Source: an uncultured Oscillospiraceae bacterium
GTDB lineage: Bacteria > Bacillota > Clostridia > Oscillospirales > Oscillospiraceae
Direction of reading: 5' to 3'
DNA length: 64,000 bases
Assembly: GCA_934646185.1 (NCBI GenBank)
Contig: CAKUEH010000013.1
Span: forward strand, 1 to 64,000
Shown: piece by piece, positions 15,257 to 24,192 of the stretch
Layout of the letters: each line of letters opens with the position of its first letter
Position numbering within the stretch: position 1 is the first letter of the stretch
Made by a program: the position numbers and the translations under genes
Notes under the pieces: model-generated
The model's database searches: none
Told to the model about the DNA's origin: nothing
Seen by the model: only the letters and a program-made list of their open reading frames with translations

Positions 15257-18111
15257 GCAATCTTTTTCTCGGTTTTCTCAACCGCAGCCTGTCCGCGGCG
15301 GTTCTGATCCTCGCGGTCGTGCTGGTGCGGCTGGTGTTCAAAAAAGCGCCTAAATGGCTGCTGTGCGCCCTGTGGGTGCTGGCGGCGGTGCGGCTTTTGT
15401 GCCCGGTTTCGATTGAAAGCGTCCTGAGCCTCATCCCGAGCGCGGAGCCTGTGCAGCCGGAGATCGTCTATTCCGCCGCGCCCGCCATCACGAGCGGCAT
15501 CCCGGCGGTCGACGCCATTGTAAACCCGCCCTTACAGGCCGCGTTCACGCCCAACCCCGTGCAGAGCGCGAACCCGCTGCAAATCCTGACAGAGCTTGCC
15601 GCGTGGGGCTGGCTCGGCGGCTGTGCGGCGCTGCTTCTGTACGCGGCCATTTCCGCGCTGCGCCTGCGGCTTCGCGTGCGCACGGCGGTGCGGCTGGAGG
15701 GGAACGTGTTCCAGTCGGAATTCGTTCCGTCCCCGTTCATCCTCGGCGTGCTGCGGCCGAGAATTTATCTGCCCTTCGGGCTGGAGCCCGGTGCGCAGGA
15801 CATGGTCCTGGCGCACGAGCGCGCGCATCTGCGGCGCGGCGACCAGCTGTGGAAGCCGCTGGGGTATCTGATCCTGACCGCGTACTGGTTCAATCCGGTC
15901 TGCTGGCTGGCCTACATCCTGTTCTGCCGCGACATTGAGGCCGCGTGCGACGAAAAGGTCGTGCGGGAGCTGGGCGAAGGGTGCAAGGCGGCTTATTCCC
16001 GTGCGCTGCTGGCGTGCAGCGTGCCGCGGAAGCTCATCACGGCCTGCCCGCTCGCCTTCGGCGAGACGGGCGTCAAGAGCCGCATCAAGTCCGTTTTAAA
16101 TTACAAAAAGCCCGCGTTCTGGCTCGTGCTGGCGGCGGTCGTCGTGTCCATTGCCGTGGCCGTGTGCTTCCTGACCGACCCGAAGACAGACACAGAGCAG
16201 CCGGAGGACGACGCACCGGCCTCTGTTTCGGACGGCCCCGCAGAGGTGGACAGCACTCCGCCGACAAGCGAATTCTTTTCCAGCATACAGGACTACGCTG
16301 AATATTATATCGCGCAGGTCATTTTACCGGAGCCGGTCGAATACAAGGTGCTGACCGACGGCGGATTTGAGACCGTCACAGATACGGTGCAGGACGCGCA
16401 GCTGGTGAACCTCGAGCAGCTTGCATCCCTTTCCGGCCTCGACCCGGAGGGAGAGCTGCAGCTCTGGAGCTACAAAATTGCGATCGCACCGGTAAATGCT
16501 GACGGGCGCACCTTCCTGCTGGGCGCCGATACCGGCCTGTCGTATATCGATGGGCAGGAATATCTGGTGGACAGCACCCGCTATCTCGTGACCGTTACCT
16601 ATCGCAGCGAAACGCAGAGCTACCGGCTGCTCGGCTGGACAAAGGACACGGACGGCACGGCGCTGGCCGTCTATGAGCAGTCCGGCCACCTGACGGACTA
16701 TCTGCGCGACATTTACGCCGCGACGCACGGCGTGAATACCATGCAGGGCTACTTCTATCCGGGCTTTTACAACGGCATGGACGGCTATGGCGAAGCCGTT
16801 CACATCGACGCGTACCTTCGCACCTTCCCGGACGAGGCCGGAGGCTGGGGCGCGTATCTGCCCACGACCGGCTGGATTTACGATGAAACCGGTCTGGTAT
16901 CCAGTGAGCACCTGACAGGTTCAACGCTCAAAGCGGAATTCCTCGCCGGTACAGACGTTTCCAGCCGTATCGCGGACTATGCCGATTACGATTCTCATCT
17001 GGCCAGCCGCTATACGGTCTTCACGCTGGCCTCCGGCACAGAAAACACGCTGGTGTACCTCTTCGGCGCAGCCGACGGCTGCTATGAGGTACGCGTGCAC
17101 TGGACGCTGGGCGAGGACAGGGAAACGTCCTCGGGATATAACCCATATCTGCAGACCCGCTATGAGGGGCAGCTTCTGAAGCAGATGGCGGCCAGCTTCA
17201 CCCCGCTGGATACCGACGGCACCGTGCTGGACACGACGCTTCTGGCGCAGGTCGGCGCGTACCGGCTGCTGGTGCGGTATGACGCTGCCTTGTGCCCCGA
17301 GGGAAGAGCCGGCTGTAACCGGCACTGGAAGACGTCGCTGGTGTCCCGCTCTGCGGAAACCGGCGCGGAGACCGTCGTCGACGGCCCGCGGGAAAACGCC
17401 GTCTACTGGTTCTTGCAATCGGAATACGAGGACACGGCGGCGTTTCTCGGCATTTCCGAGCAGGACGCCCACACCGGGCTGCTGTCTGCCGGAAACATGG
17501 AGGTCTTCTTCCTGTCTGGAACGGCGAATGTCAATTTCCTGCTGTCGGACGTGTTCCTTTCCGGCCCGAACGAACCGCCTGCGGCGGCAGAGACGGATGA
17601 GACCGTTCCCGTCCAGCCATGCGAGCTGACGCTGCCCAACGGCGTCTATCTCGGCATGGACTATGAGACGGCGGTGAAAACAGCGCAGAGCTACCGGAAC
17701 AGCCGCGTCTGGCGCGGCCGGATGCCGGGCGATAATTTCACCGTCGACGGCGTGAGCTATTATTTTACGCCGGATTCTGACCGCGTGCTGCGGCTGGATT
17801 CTGTTGCGATTTCGCAAACCGCGGACAGCGGCACATTCTCTCCGGCCTTCCTGCGCGGCGCGGCGATCGGCAGCAGTCTGCAAAGCATTCTGGACACCAT
17901 CCCGGTCGACCCGCAGATGAAGATTCTGACGCTGCCGCAGGATCATTACCGCACACAGCATCTGTATGGCAGCAATGCGGCGTCTTCGTATGCGTTTCTC
18001 GGTGCGGATACCCGCTATCACATGAGATTGTATACGGAAAATTTCTGCGCCACGCTGCGGTTTGACGACAGCGGCAAAGTCATCGAGATCTTCCTGAGCG
18101 TACACCATTAA
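15253..18111 (+). CDS. M56 (BlaR1/MecR1-like) sensor peptidase with large novel ectodomain
   Basis: A 952-residue membrane metallopeptidase. Helices lie at about 11-30, 34-51 and 114-136. The M56 zinc motif HERAH is at 188-192 with the ligand region ACDEKVVREL near 231, and a fourth helix is at about 287-307. A roughly 640-residue extracytoplasmic region follows. It lacks the penicillin-binding sensor motifs of BlaR1 that I would expect (STYK, SxN, KTG); I see repeated Tyr/Thr-rich beta-type sequence instead. The ligand is probably not a beta-lactam. It is coupled to the repressor gene by an ATGA overlap. Confidence 0.88.
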   Translation: MSNLFLGFLNRSLSAAVLILAVVLVRLVFKKAPKWLLCALWVLAAVRLLCPVSIESVLSLIPSAEPVQPEIVYSAAPAITSGIPAVDAIVNPPLQAAFTPNPVQSANPLQILTELAAWGWLGGCAALLLYAAISALRLRLRVRTAVRLEGNVFQSEFVPSPFILGVLRPRIYLPFGLEPGAQDMVLAHERAHLRRGDQLWKPLGYLILTAYWFNPVCWLAYILFCRDIEAACDEKVVRELGEGCKAAYSRALLACSVPRKLITACPLAFGETGVKSRIKSVLNYKKPAFWLVLAAVVVSIAVAVCFLTDPKTDTEQPEDDAPASVSDGPAEVDSTPPTSEFFSSIQDYAEYYIAQVILPEPVEYKVLTDGGFETVTDTVQDAQLVNLEQLASLSGLDPEGELQLWSYKIAIAPVNADGRTFLLGADTGLSYIDGQEYLVDSTRYLVTVTYRSETQSYRLLGWTKDTDGTALAVYEQSGHLTDYLRDIYAATHGVNTMQGYFYPGFYNGMDGYGEAVHIDAYLRTFPDEAGGWGAYLPTTGWIYDETGLVSSEHLTGSTLKAEFLAGTDVSSRIADYADYDSHLASRYTVFTLASGTENTLVYLFGAADGCYEVRVHWTLGEDRETSSGYNPYLQTRYEGQLLKQMAASFTPLDTDGTVLDTTLLAQVGAYRLLVRYDAALCPEGRAGCNRHWKTSLVSRSAETGAETVVDGPRENAVYWFLQSEYEDTAAFLGISEQDAHTGLLSAGNMEVFFLSGTANVNFLLSDVFLSGPNEPPAAAETDETVPVQPCELTLPNGVYLGMDYETAVKTAQSYRNSRVWRGRMPGDNFTVDGVSYYFTPDSDRVLRLDSVAISQTADSGTFSPAFLRGAAIGSSLQSILDTIPVDPQMKILTLPQDHYRTQHLYGSNAASSYAFLGADTRYHMRLYTENFCATLRFDDSGKVIEIFLSVHH

Positions 18112-18138
18112 AACGCAGAAGCGCGCCTTCGATTCCGC

Positions 18139-18187
18139 TTGCATTTCGCGCCTCCTGCGGTATAATAAAGGAAAAAACCGCAGGAGG
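18139..18187 (+). promoter_or_regulatory. rpiB promoter overlapped by an SD-containing inverted repeat
   Basis: TTGCAT (18139-18144), 16 bases, TATAAT (18161-18166). CCTCCTGCGG (18151-18160) and its exact complement (18178-18187) flank the -10. The right arm contains the rpiB Shine-Dalgarno AGGAGG. Transcripts from this promoter would lack the left arm; read-through from the M56 gene would carry both arms and hide the ribosome site. Confidence 0.65.
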
Positions 18188-18196
18188 AACACCCCT

Positions 18197-18637
18197 ATGA
18201 TCGCTCTCGCATGTGACCACGGCGCGCTTGACCTCAAGAACGCCATCATGAAGCACCTGGAATCGCGCGGCTTTGCCTGCAAGGACTTCGGCTGCTACAC
18301 CAAGGACAGCTGCGACTATCCCGACTTCGCGGGCCCGGCGGCGCAGGCCGTCGCCAGCGGCGAATGCGACCGCGGCATCGTCTGCTGCACGACCGGCATC
18401 GGCGTGTCCATCACGGCCAACAAGGTCAAGGGCGTGCGCTGCGCGCTGCTCGATAACCCCATGTCCGCAAGACTCACCCGCGAGCACAACGACACCAACA
18501 TGATGGCCCTCGGCGCAGCCGTGACGGGCGAGATGCTGGCGCTTGAGATCGTCGACGTGTGGCTGGACACGGCGTTTTCCGGCGTCGAACGCCACCAGCG
18601 GCGCATCGACAAGATGATGGCCTACGAAAATGCGTGA
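18197..18637 (+). CDS. rpiB: RpiB/LacA/LacB family sugar-phosphate isomerase
   Basis: A 146-residue isomerase interconverting ribose 5-phosphate and ribulose 5-phosphate (or a related sugar phosphate) in the pentose phosphate pathway. The phosphate-binding start IALACDHGALDLK, the cysteine motif IVCCTTGIGVSITANK and REHNDTNMMALG are family signatures. ATG at 18197 lies 9 bases after AGGAGG. It overlaps the Nudix gene by 8 bases. RpiB versus a LacAB-type role cannot be decided from sequence. Confidence 0.9.
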   Translation: MIALACDHGALDLKNAIMKHLESRGFACKDFGCYTKDSCDYPDFAGPAAQAVASGECDRGIVCCTTGIGVSITANKVKGVRCALLDNPMSARLTREHNDTNMMALGAAVTGEMLALEIVDVWLDTAFSGVERHQRRIDKMMAYENA

Positions 18638-19196
18638 GCTTACCCGCCTGCGCACGCAGATCGAGGCGTTTGCGCCTTATAACGAGCAGGAGGAGGCAGA
18701 CCGGCGGCAGATGCTGGCCGACATGGACTGCTTCTCCGATCTCCTTACGCGCGAAAACGCCACAGCGCATTTCACCGCATCCTGCTGGATCGTGAATCCG
18801 GACAGGACGAAGGTGCTCATGGCCTATCACAATCTCTATCAGTCCTGGGCATGGCTCGGCGGACACGCCGATGGAGAATCAGATCTTCTTTCCGTCGCTC
18901 TGCGGGAAGCTAATGAGGAATCCGGCGTGCTGGCCGCGCCCGTCTCCCCGGAGATCTTTTCGCTTGAGATCCTGCACGTCGCGCCGCATGTCAAGCGCGG
19001 GAAATTCGTCTGCGCGCATCTGCACCTGAACGCGACGTATCTGCTCGAGGCCGACGATCTGGCCCCTATCCGCTGCAAGCCGGATGAAAACAGCGCCGTG
19101 CGCTGGCTTTCGGTACATGACGTTTTATCCTCTGTCTCCGAGCCAGCCATGCGCCCGGTCTATCAGAAGCTGATGGAAAAAGCCGCCGCGCGCTGA
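18630..19196 (+). CDS. Nudix hydrolase
   Basis: A 188-residue Nudix protein that would hydrolyse a nucleoside diphosphate linked to another group. The Nudix box GGHADGESDLLSVALREANE ESG begins near residue 76 and fits GX5EX7REUXEEXGU. The N-terminal 45 residues form an extra helical region. Translationally coupled to rpiB by overlap. The ending is set by the bidirectional terminator at 19216. Substrate unknown. Confidence 0.9.
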   Translation: MRELTRLRTQIEAFAPYNEQEEADRRQMLADMDCFSDLLTRENATAHFTASCWIVNPDRTKVLMAYHNLYQSWAWLGGHADGESDLLSVALREANEESGVLAAPVSPEIFSLEILHVAPHVKRGKFVCAHLHLNATYLLEADDLAPIRCKPDENSAVRWLSVHDVLSSVSEPAMRPVYQKLMEKAAAR

Positions 19197-19215
19197 AGCG
19201 CCCATGAATATGGCA

Positions 19216-19241
19216 AAAAGCCCGCCTTTCGGCGGGCTTTT
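19216..19241. terminator. Bidirectional intrinsic terminator
   Basis: AAAAGCCCGCC, loop TTTC, GGCGGGCTTTT lies between the convergent Nudix gene and symporter gene, with T-runs on both strands. Confidence 0.88.
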
Positions 19242-19257
19242 GTGTTTCGGGAATTTT

Positions 19258-20508
19258 TTATTTTGCAGCAGCGGCTTCCTTCTTGGCGGCCTTCTCGCGC
19301 TCGAGGCGGGAGATGAACAGCGCGCAGGTCGCGTCGCCGGTGATGTTCAGAGTCGTGCGGCCCATGTCAAACAGCTTGTCGACGCCCGCGATGATCGCGA
19401 TGCCTTCGACCGGTAGACCGACCTGGGTCAGGACCATCGCCAGCATGATCATGCCAGCGCCGGAGACACCGGCAGTACCGACAGAGGCGAGCGTGGCGGT
19501 CAGAACGATCATGGCCATATCGCCGAGCGTCAGCTGGACGCCGTAGCAGCAGGCAATGAAGACTGCGCAGACGGCCTGATAGATGGCCGTGCCGTCCATG
19601 TTGATCGTTGCACCGAGCGGCAGGACGAAGGAGCTGATCTCAGGCTCTGCGCCCATCTTGTTGCAGCACTCGATGTTAACGGGCAGCGTCGCATTGGAGG
19701 ACGTGGTGGTGAACGCGGTGATCATGGCCGGGGCGATGCCCTTGAAGAATGCGAGCGGGCTCATCTTGGCCAGGAACTTGACGGACAGACCGTAGACCAC
19801 GACGACATGGACGATGTAACCGATATAGGCGACGCCGATGATGAGCGCCAGCTTGCCGATGATGTCGGCGCCGTTGACGGCGACGACGTTGGTCATGAGG
19901 CAGAACACGCCGATCGGGGTGAACTTGATGATCATCATCATGATCTTCATGATGACTTCTTCCATGCAGTTGATGAGCTCAGCGATCTTCTGGCCCTTTT
20001 CGCCTGCAGCCAGAACGCCCGCGCCGAGGAAAATGGCGATGACGATGACCGGCAGCATGTCGGAGGAGACCATCGGCTGGAGCAGGTTGGACGGGAAGAT
20101 GTTCACGATGACCTGCATGACGGACGGCGCTTCCTTCGCCTCATATTCCAGCGCGCCCAGATCTGCGGACGGCAGCGGGGTGAAGCTGCCCTTGAAGAGA
20201 TTGACCAGCACGAGGCCGATGACGACGGCCAGAGCGGTGGTGCACATATAGTACACAAACGTCTTGACGCCGACGGAGCCGACGCGCTTGAGATCCTTCA
20301 GACTGATGACGCCGTCAGCGATCGAGAACAGGACGACCGGGACGACCAGGAATTTCAGGAGGTTGACGTAGATCGTGCCGATGGGCTTGATCCATTCCGT
20401 GGTGAAATCACCGAGACCGGCGAACGCGAAGATGAGACCGGCGATGATACCGGCGATCATGCCGATAAAGATCCATGCCGGCAGACCGAGTTTTTTCTTT
20501 TCTTTCAT
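19258..20508 (-). CDS. Dicarboxylate/amino acid:cation symporter (SLC1/DAACS)
   Basis: A 416-residue secondary transporter of the glutamate/aspartate/dicarboxylate symporter family in the plasma membrane. The serine-rich re-entrant loop TTTSSNATLPVN and the NMDGTAIYQ motif are conserved, with several hydrophobic helices. The start at 20508 follows AGGAGAAGG. It has its own promoter and a terminator at its end, so is probably monocistronic. Substrate (glutamate, aspartate, succinate or serine/threonine) is not resolved. Confidence 0.94.
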   Translation of the reverse strand: MKEKKKLGLPAWIFIGMIAGIIAGLIFAFAGLGDFTTEWIKPIGTIYVNLLKFLVVPVVLFSIADGVISLKDLKRVGSVGVKTFVYYMCTTALAVVIGLVLVNLFKGSFTPLPSADLGALEYEAKEAPSVMQVIVNIFPSNLLQPMVSSDMLPVIVIAIFLGAGVLAAGEKGQKIAELINCMEEVIMKIMMMIIKFTPIGVFCLMTNVVAVNGADIIGKLALIIGVAYIGYIVHVVVVYGLSVKFLAKMSPLAFFKGIAPAMITAFTTTSSNATLPVNIECCNKMGAEPEISSFVLPLGATINMDGTAIYQAVCAVFIACCYGVQLTLGDMAMIVLTATLASVGTAGVSGAGMIMLAMVLTQVGLPVEGIAIIAGVDKLFDMGRTTLNITGDATCALFISRLEREKAAKKEAAAAK

Positions 20509-20554
20509 GCTTTCCTTCTCCTATCTAAAATTGCTGATAAAAATCAGTAAAAAT

Positions 20555-20583
20555 ATGATAGCACGTTGTGAAAAATATGTAAA
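20555..20583 (-). promoter_or_regulatory. Promoter of the SLC1 symporter
   Basis: Minus strand: TTTACA (20583-20578), 17 bases, TATCAT (20560-20555). The AT-rich leader carries a small CTGAT/ATCAG hairpin before the ribosome site. Confidence 0.65.
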
Positions 20584-20686
20584 GAAAAATATGAAAATTG
20601 TTTTTACTTTGTGAAGATTTGTGAAGAGCGTCAAAAACACGCCGCAAATTTCTGACAGTTTTGCTACTTGACTTTTGCGAAGAAAC

Positions 20687-20721
20687 CGTAAAAACCGCCC
20701 GGCGCGGACTGCGCCGGGCGG
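20687..20721 (-). terminator. Terminator of the CDF transporter gene
   Basis: CCGCCCGGCGC (20695-20705) and GCGCCGGGCGG (20711-20721) form an 11-bp stem, followed on the minus strand by TTTTTACGG. Confidence 0.82.
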
Positions 20722-20742
20722 CTGCGGCATGCGGACAGACGG

Positions 20743-21936
20743 CTATTCTCCCGCCTCCGTCGACAGCTCGTTGAAGGCTGCGGTGTCGAACGTGACGATG
20801 AGATGATAGGTCTTTTTCCCGTCCTGCAGCTGCGCTTCGACCTGCTTTCGCAGCTGTTCGGCGCTGTCTGCCTCGTCCGGCGGGATCACCATGTCGAAGA
20901 TGACGTTCACATGGTGCGGCCCGGAGACCAGACGGAAATCGTGAAGGGACAGGCGCGGATCGATCCCGTGCAGGATCGAAAGCACCCGCGTGCGCACGGC
21001 GCAGACCTCCGGATCGTCGGTGACGATGGGGTCATAGTGGATGACAAGATCGACGTGCAGCTCCTTTTTGGCCTGCCGCTCGATCTCGTCGAGCAGCTCG
21101 TGGGCGATGAGCGGGTCGATGCGGTGGTCGATCTCGGCGTGGACGCTGGCAAAGCGGCGGCCGGGGCCGTAATCGTGTACCATGAGGTCATGGAAGCCGA
21201 GGATATTCACGTGCGAGGTCATGAGATACGCGATCGCGCGCACGAGCTCCTCGTCCGGCTTCGCGCCGAGAAGCGGGTCGATGGTGTCCTTCGCGACGCC
21301 GACGCCCGACCAGAGGATAAACAGCGCCACCAGAAGCCCGGCCCAGCCGTCGATCATCAGCCCCGTCAGCTTCCCGAGCGCACAGGCGGCCAGCACCGCG
21401 CCGGTCGCGATCACGTCGCTGCGGCTGTCTGCCGCCGCCGCGTGCAGCGCGGCGGAGCCGATCCGCCTGCCGAGCGTCCGGTCGAACCGCGCCATCCAGA
21501 GCTTCAGCAGAATGGAAGCCACCAGCACGGCGGCGGTCAGCGCCGAAAACGCAGCCGCCTCCGGGTGCAGGATCTTCTGGATCGAGCTTTTGACCAGCTC
21601 CACGCCGATCACAAGGATCATCACCGCCACGGCGAGGCCGGACAGGTATTCCATCCGCGCGTGGCCGTAGGGGTGCTCTTCGTCGGCCGGCCGGGCGGCC
21701 AGCCGGAAGCCCAGCAGCGTCACAAGCGAGCTTGAGGCGTCGGAGAGGTTGTTCACGGCGTCCGCCGTGATGGAGACGCTGCCGGAAAGCGTACCGGCCA
21801 GCAGCTTGATCGCGAACAGCAGCGCATTGCAGACGATCCCCGTGATCCCGGCCAGCTTGCCGTATCGTTCGCGCACGGCGGGGTCCGCGGTATTCTGATA
21901 GTCCGGAACAAAGCGCCGCAGCAGGAAATTTGTCAT
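20743..21936 (-). CDS. Cation diffusion facilitator (CDF) metal exporter
   Basis: A 397-residue CDF-family divalent cation/proton antiporter. Metal-site motifs are visible in the helices: DAVNNLSDASSSLVTLLG (DxxxD-type), HPYGHARMEY and HAAAADSRSDV. A cytosolic ferredoxin-like domain of about 100 residues follows, with an extra C-terminal region. It exports Zn, Fe, Mn or similar; which one is not decided. The start at 21936 follows GAGGCGGACGCT. It is divergent from the DEAD-box gene. Confidence 0.92.
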   Translation of the reverse strand: MTNFLLRRFVPDYQNTADPAVRERYGKLAGITGIVCNALLFAIKLLAGTLSGSVSITADAVNNLSDASSSLVTLLGFRLAARPADEEHPYGHARMEYLSGLAVAVMILVIGVELVKSSIQKILHPEAAAFSALTAAVLVASILLKLWMARFDRTLGRRIGSAALHAAAADSRSDVIATGAVLAACALGKLTGLMIDGWAGLLVALFILWSGVGVAKDTIDPLLGAKPDEELVRAIAYLMTSHVNILGFHDLMVHDYGPGRRFASVHAEIDHRIDPLIAHELLDEIERQAKKELHVDLVIHYDPIVTDDPEVCAVRTRVLSILHGIDPRLSLHDFRLVSGPHHVNVIFDMVIPPDEADSAEQLRKQVEAQLQDGKKTYHLIVTFDTAAFNELSTEAGE

Positions 21937-21968
21937 AGCGTCCGCCTCTTTCAGGTGTGTTAACTGTT

Positions 21969-21997
21969 ATTATACCGCGCGGCCCGGACGGAAGCAA
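21969..21997 (-). promoter_or_regulatory. Promoter of the CDF gene
   Basis: Minus strand: TTGCTT (21997-21992), 17 bases, TATAAT (21974-21969). Confidence 0.65.
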
Positions 21998-22032
21998 GCG
22001 AAAAAAGCGTCTGCTTTTTTCCGGGAAGGGGA

Positions 22033-22061
22033 TTGGAAATGCGGCAAAAGTGTGATATGAT
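22033..22061 (+). promoter_or_regulatory. Promoter of the DEAD-box helicase operon
   Basis: TTGGAA (22033-22038), 17 bases, TATGAT (22056-22061). An AAAAAAGC/GCTTTTTT hairpin (22001-22020) separates it from the divergent CDF promoter. Confidence 0.6.
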
Positions 22062-22110
22062 TAAAAAAATTGCGATTTTCGCCAGAACTTAGAATAAGGA
22101 AGAGATCCCT

Positions 22111-23304
22111 ATGGAACAGAATTTGACATTTGCCGACCTCGGCCTGTCGGAAGAGATTTTACAGGCGCTGGAGAAGAAGGGCTACGGCTATCCGACCCGC
22201 ATCCAGGCCGAGGCCATCCCGGAATTCATGCAGTGGAAGGACGTCATTGCCAAGGCCCCGACCGGCACGGGCAAGACGTTTGCCTTCGGCATCCCCATGA
22301 TCGAGCACATCGACGCGGAAAGCGAGGATCTGCAGGGCCTGATCCTGGCCCCGACGCGCGAGCTTGCCATCCAGATCTGCGACGAGCTGCGCGGGCTGCT
22401 CACCTATTATAAGAATATCCGCGTGGCCGTGGTCTACGGCGGCGCGAAGATCGAGGGCCAGATCAAGCAGCTGAAGAACCATCCGCAGATCGTCGTGGCC
22501 ACGCCGGGGCGGCTGATGGATCATTACAAGCGCCGCACGCTCTCATTCGACAAGGTGCAGACCGTCGTGCTAGACGAGGCCGACCGCATGCTCGACATGG
22601 GCTTTTTCGACGACGTGACGAAGATCATCGAAAAGGTCAAAAACCGCCGCAATCTCGGCCTGTTCTCCGCGACCATCTCGCAGGAGGTCATGACCGTCTC
22701 GTGGATGTATCAGCGCGACGAGGTCGAGATCACCGTCCCCGCCGACACCGACAACCGCCCGGACATCACCCAGTATTCCATCACCTGCCCGCCGCTTGAG
22801 AAGATCGAGATGACGAGCCGGCTCATCCGCACGCTCCGGCTCGAGCGCACCATCGTCTTCTGCAACACGAAGGTCATGTGCCAGCGCCTGCGCGACGATC
22901 TTGCCCGCATGGGCCTCGACGCCGACTGCATCCACGGCGATATCCCGCAGCAGAAGCGCGAGAAGACCATGCGCACGTTTAAAGAGGGCAAGCTCCCCAT
23001 TCTCATCGCGACCGACGTCGCCTCCCGCGGCATCGACGTCGACGATGTGGACTGCGTCATCAATTACGACGTGCCGGAGGAGAACGAGTATTATATCCAC
23101 CGCATCGGCCGCACGGGCCGCGCCCGGAAAAAGGGCATCGCCGTGTCCATCCTCGGCACGTTCCCGGAGCAGGCGAAGCTGGCGGAGATCGCGAAATATT
23201 CCCACTATACCATCCAGCCCGTGAAATTCGCGGAGGACGGCGCGCTCGTCGAGGAGGAGCCGCCGAAGCCCAAAAAGGCGCTGCCGCGCCGCCGTTTCCG
23301 TTGA
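22111..23304 (+). CDS. DEAD-box ATP-dependent RNA helicase
   Basis: A 397-residue RNA helicase with only the two-RecA core. Motifs in order: Q motif (YPTRIQAEAIP), I APTGTGKT, Ia PTRELA, II DEADRM, III SAT, IV/V (TDVASRGIDV) and VI HRIGRTGR. A short basic tail ends in ALPRRRFR. Likely roles are ribosome assembly or mRNA remodelling. It starts at 22111 after AAGGAAGAG. It overlaps the next gene by four bases, giving a three-gene coupled unit. Confidence 0.95.
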   Translation: MEQNLTFADLGLSEEILQALEKKGYGYPTRIQAEAIPEFMQWKDVIAKAPTGTGKTFAFGIPMIEHIDAESEDLQGLILAPTRELAIQICDELRGLLTYYKNIRVAVVYGGAKIEGQIKQLKNHPQIVVATPGRLMDHYKRRTLSFDKVQTVVLDEADRMLDMGFFDDVTKIIEKVKNRRNLGLFSATISQEVMTVSWMYQRDEVEITVPADTDNRPDITQYSITCPPLEKIEMTSRLIRTLRLERTIVFCNTKVMCQRLRDDLARMGLDADCIHGDIPQQKREKTMRTFKEGKLPILIATDVASRGIDVDDVDCVINYDVPEENEYYIHRIGRTGRARKKGIAVSILGTFPEQAKLAEIAKYSHYTIQPVKFAEDGALVEEEPPKPKKALPRRRFR

Positions 23305-24185
23305 CGGCGGGCGAGCAGGGGCTTCTGCTGCTCTGCTGCGCGCTGCCGGAAGACGAAGACCGGCCCCTGACCGCGGCGCAGCTGCAGGAGCTTTCCCGGC
23401 GCGTGCGCGCGCTCGGCCCGGGCGGCGAGGACCCGCTGCGGGAGCTGACCGCGCGCGATCTGGCAAGGCTCGGCTATGCGCCGGAGCAGTGCGGGCGCAT
23501 CACACGGCTTTTGTCGCGCGAAACACAGCTCGCGCGCTATCTGCGCGCGGCGGAGCGGAACGGGATCGTCCCTGTTACGCGATTGTCGGCGCGCTATCCC
23601 GCGCGGCTGCGGCAGACGCTTGGCCGACGCTGCCCGGCAGTGCTGTTCGCGAAGGGCGACGAGGCGCTGCTTGCCGCGCGCTGCGTGTCCGTCGTCGGCT
23701 CGCGCGAGCTGACGGAGGGCGGGCGCGCGTTCGCGGAGGCCGCCGGGCGGCTCATCGCCGCCTCCGGCTTTGCAGTCTGCTCCGGCGGCGCGATGGGCGC
23801 GGACCGCGCGGCGCAGGACGCCTGTCTAAGCGCGGGCGGCTCCGCCGTGCTTTTCCCGGCGGGAAGTCTTCTGGACTGCCCGGCGCGGGCGCATGTTCTG
23901 TATCTGGCCGAACAGGGCTATGATCTGCCGTTTTCCGCGCAGCGGGCGCTGACGCGGAACCATTATATCCACGCCATGGGCGAAAAAACGCTCGTCGCGC
24001 AGTGCCGCGCCGGAACCGGCGGCACGTGGGACGGGACGACGGAGAATTTAAAGCGCGGCTGGAGCCCGGTGTTTGTAAATGCCGACGGCTCCGAGGGCGC
24101 GGAGGCTTTGATCGCGCGCGGCGCGGTCCCGGTGCGGACACTGTCCGGGCTGGACGAGCTGCAGCCCGCGCAGCTGCGGTTTTGA
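23301..24185 (+). CDS. DprA/Smf-like Rossmann protein
   Basis: A 294-residue protein with a DprA (SLOG/Smf) type nucleotide-binding fold. VVGSREL is near residue 131 and SGGAMGADRAAQ near 161, where canonical DprA has GSRxxS and SGxAxGID. Later come ALTRNHYIHAMG and GGTWDGTTENL. An N-terminal helical region of about 75 residues resembles DprA helix-hairpin-helix segments. It may handle single-stranded DNA, but the changes suggest a paralogue rather than the transformation DprA. It overlaps the helicase and precedes a transglutaminase gene. Confidence 0.78.
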   Translation: MTAGEQGLLLLCCALPEDEDRPLTAAQLQELSRRVRALGPGGEDPLRELTARDLARLGYAPEQCGRITRLLSRETQLARYLRAAERNGIVPVTRLSARYPARLRQTLGRRCPAVLFAKGDEALLAARCVSVVGSRELTEGGRAFAEAAGRLIAASGFAVCSGGAMGADRAAQDACLSAGGSAVLFPAGSLLDCPARAHVLYLAEQGYDLPFSAQRALTRNHYIHAMGEKTLVAQCRAGTGGTWDGTTENLKRGWSPVFVNADGSEGAEALIARGAVPVRTLSGLDELQPAQLRF

Positions 24186-24192
24186 GGGTGCC

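Noticed and set aside
18197..18637. Definite assignment of rpiB to galactose 6-phosphate isomerase (LacA/LacB)
   Set aside because: LacA and LacB work as a pair with tagatose genes; only one gene and no such neighbours are present.
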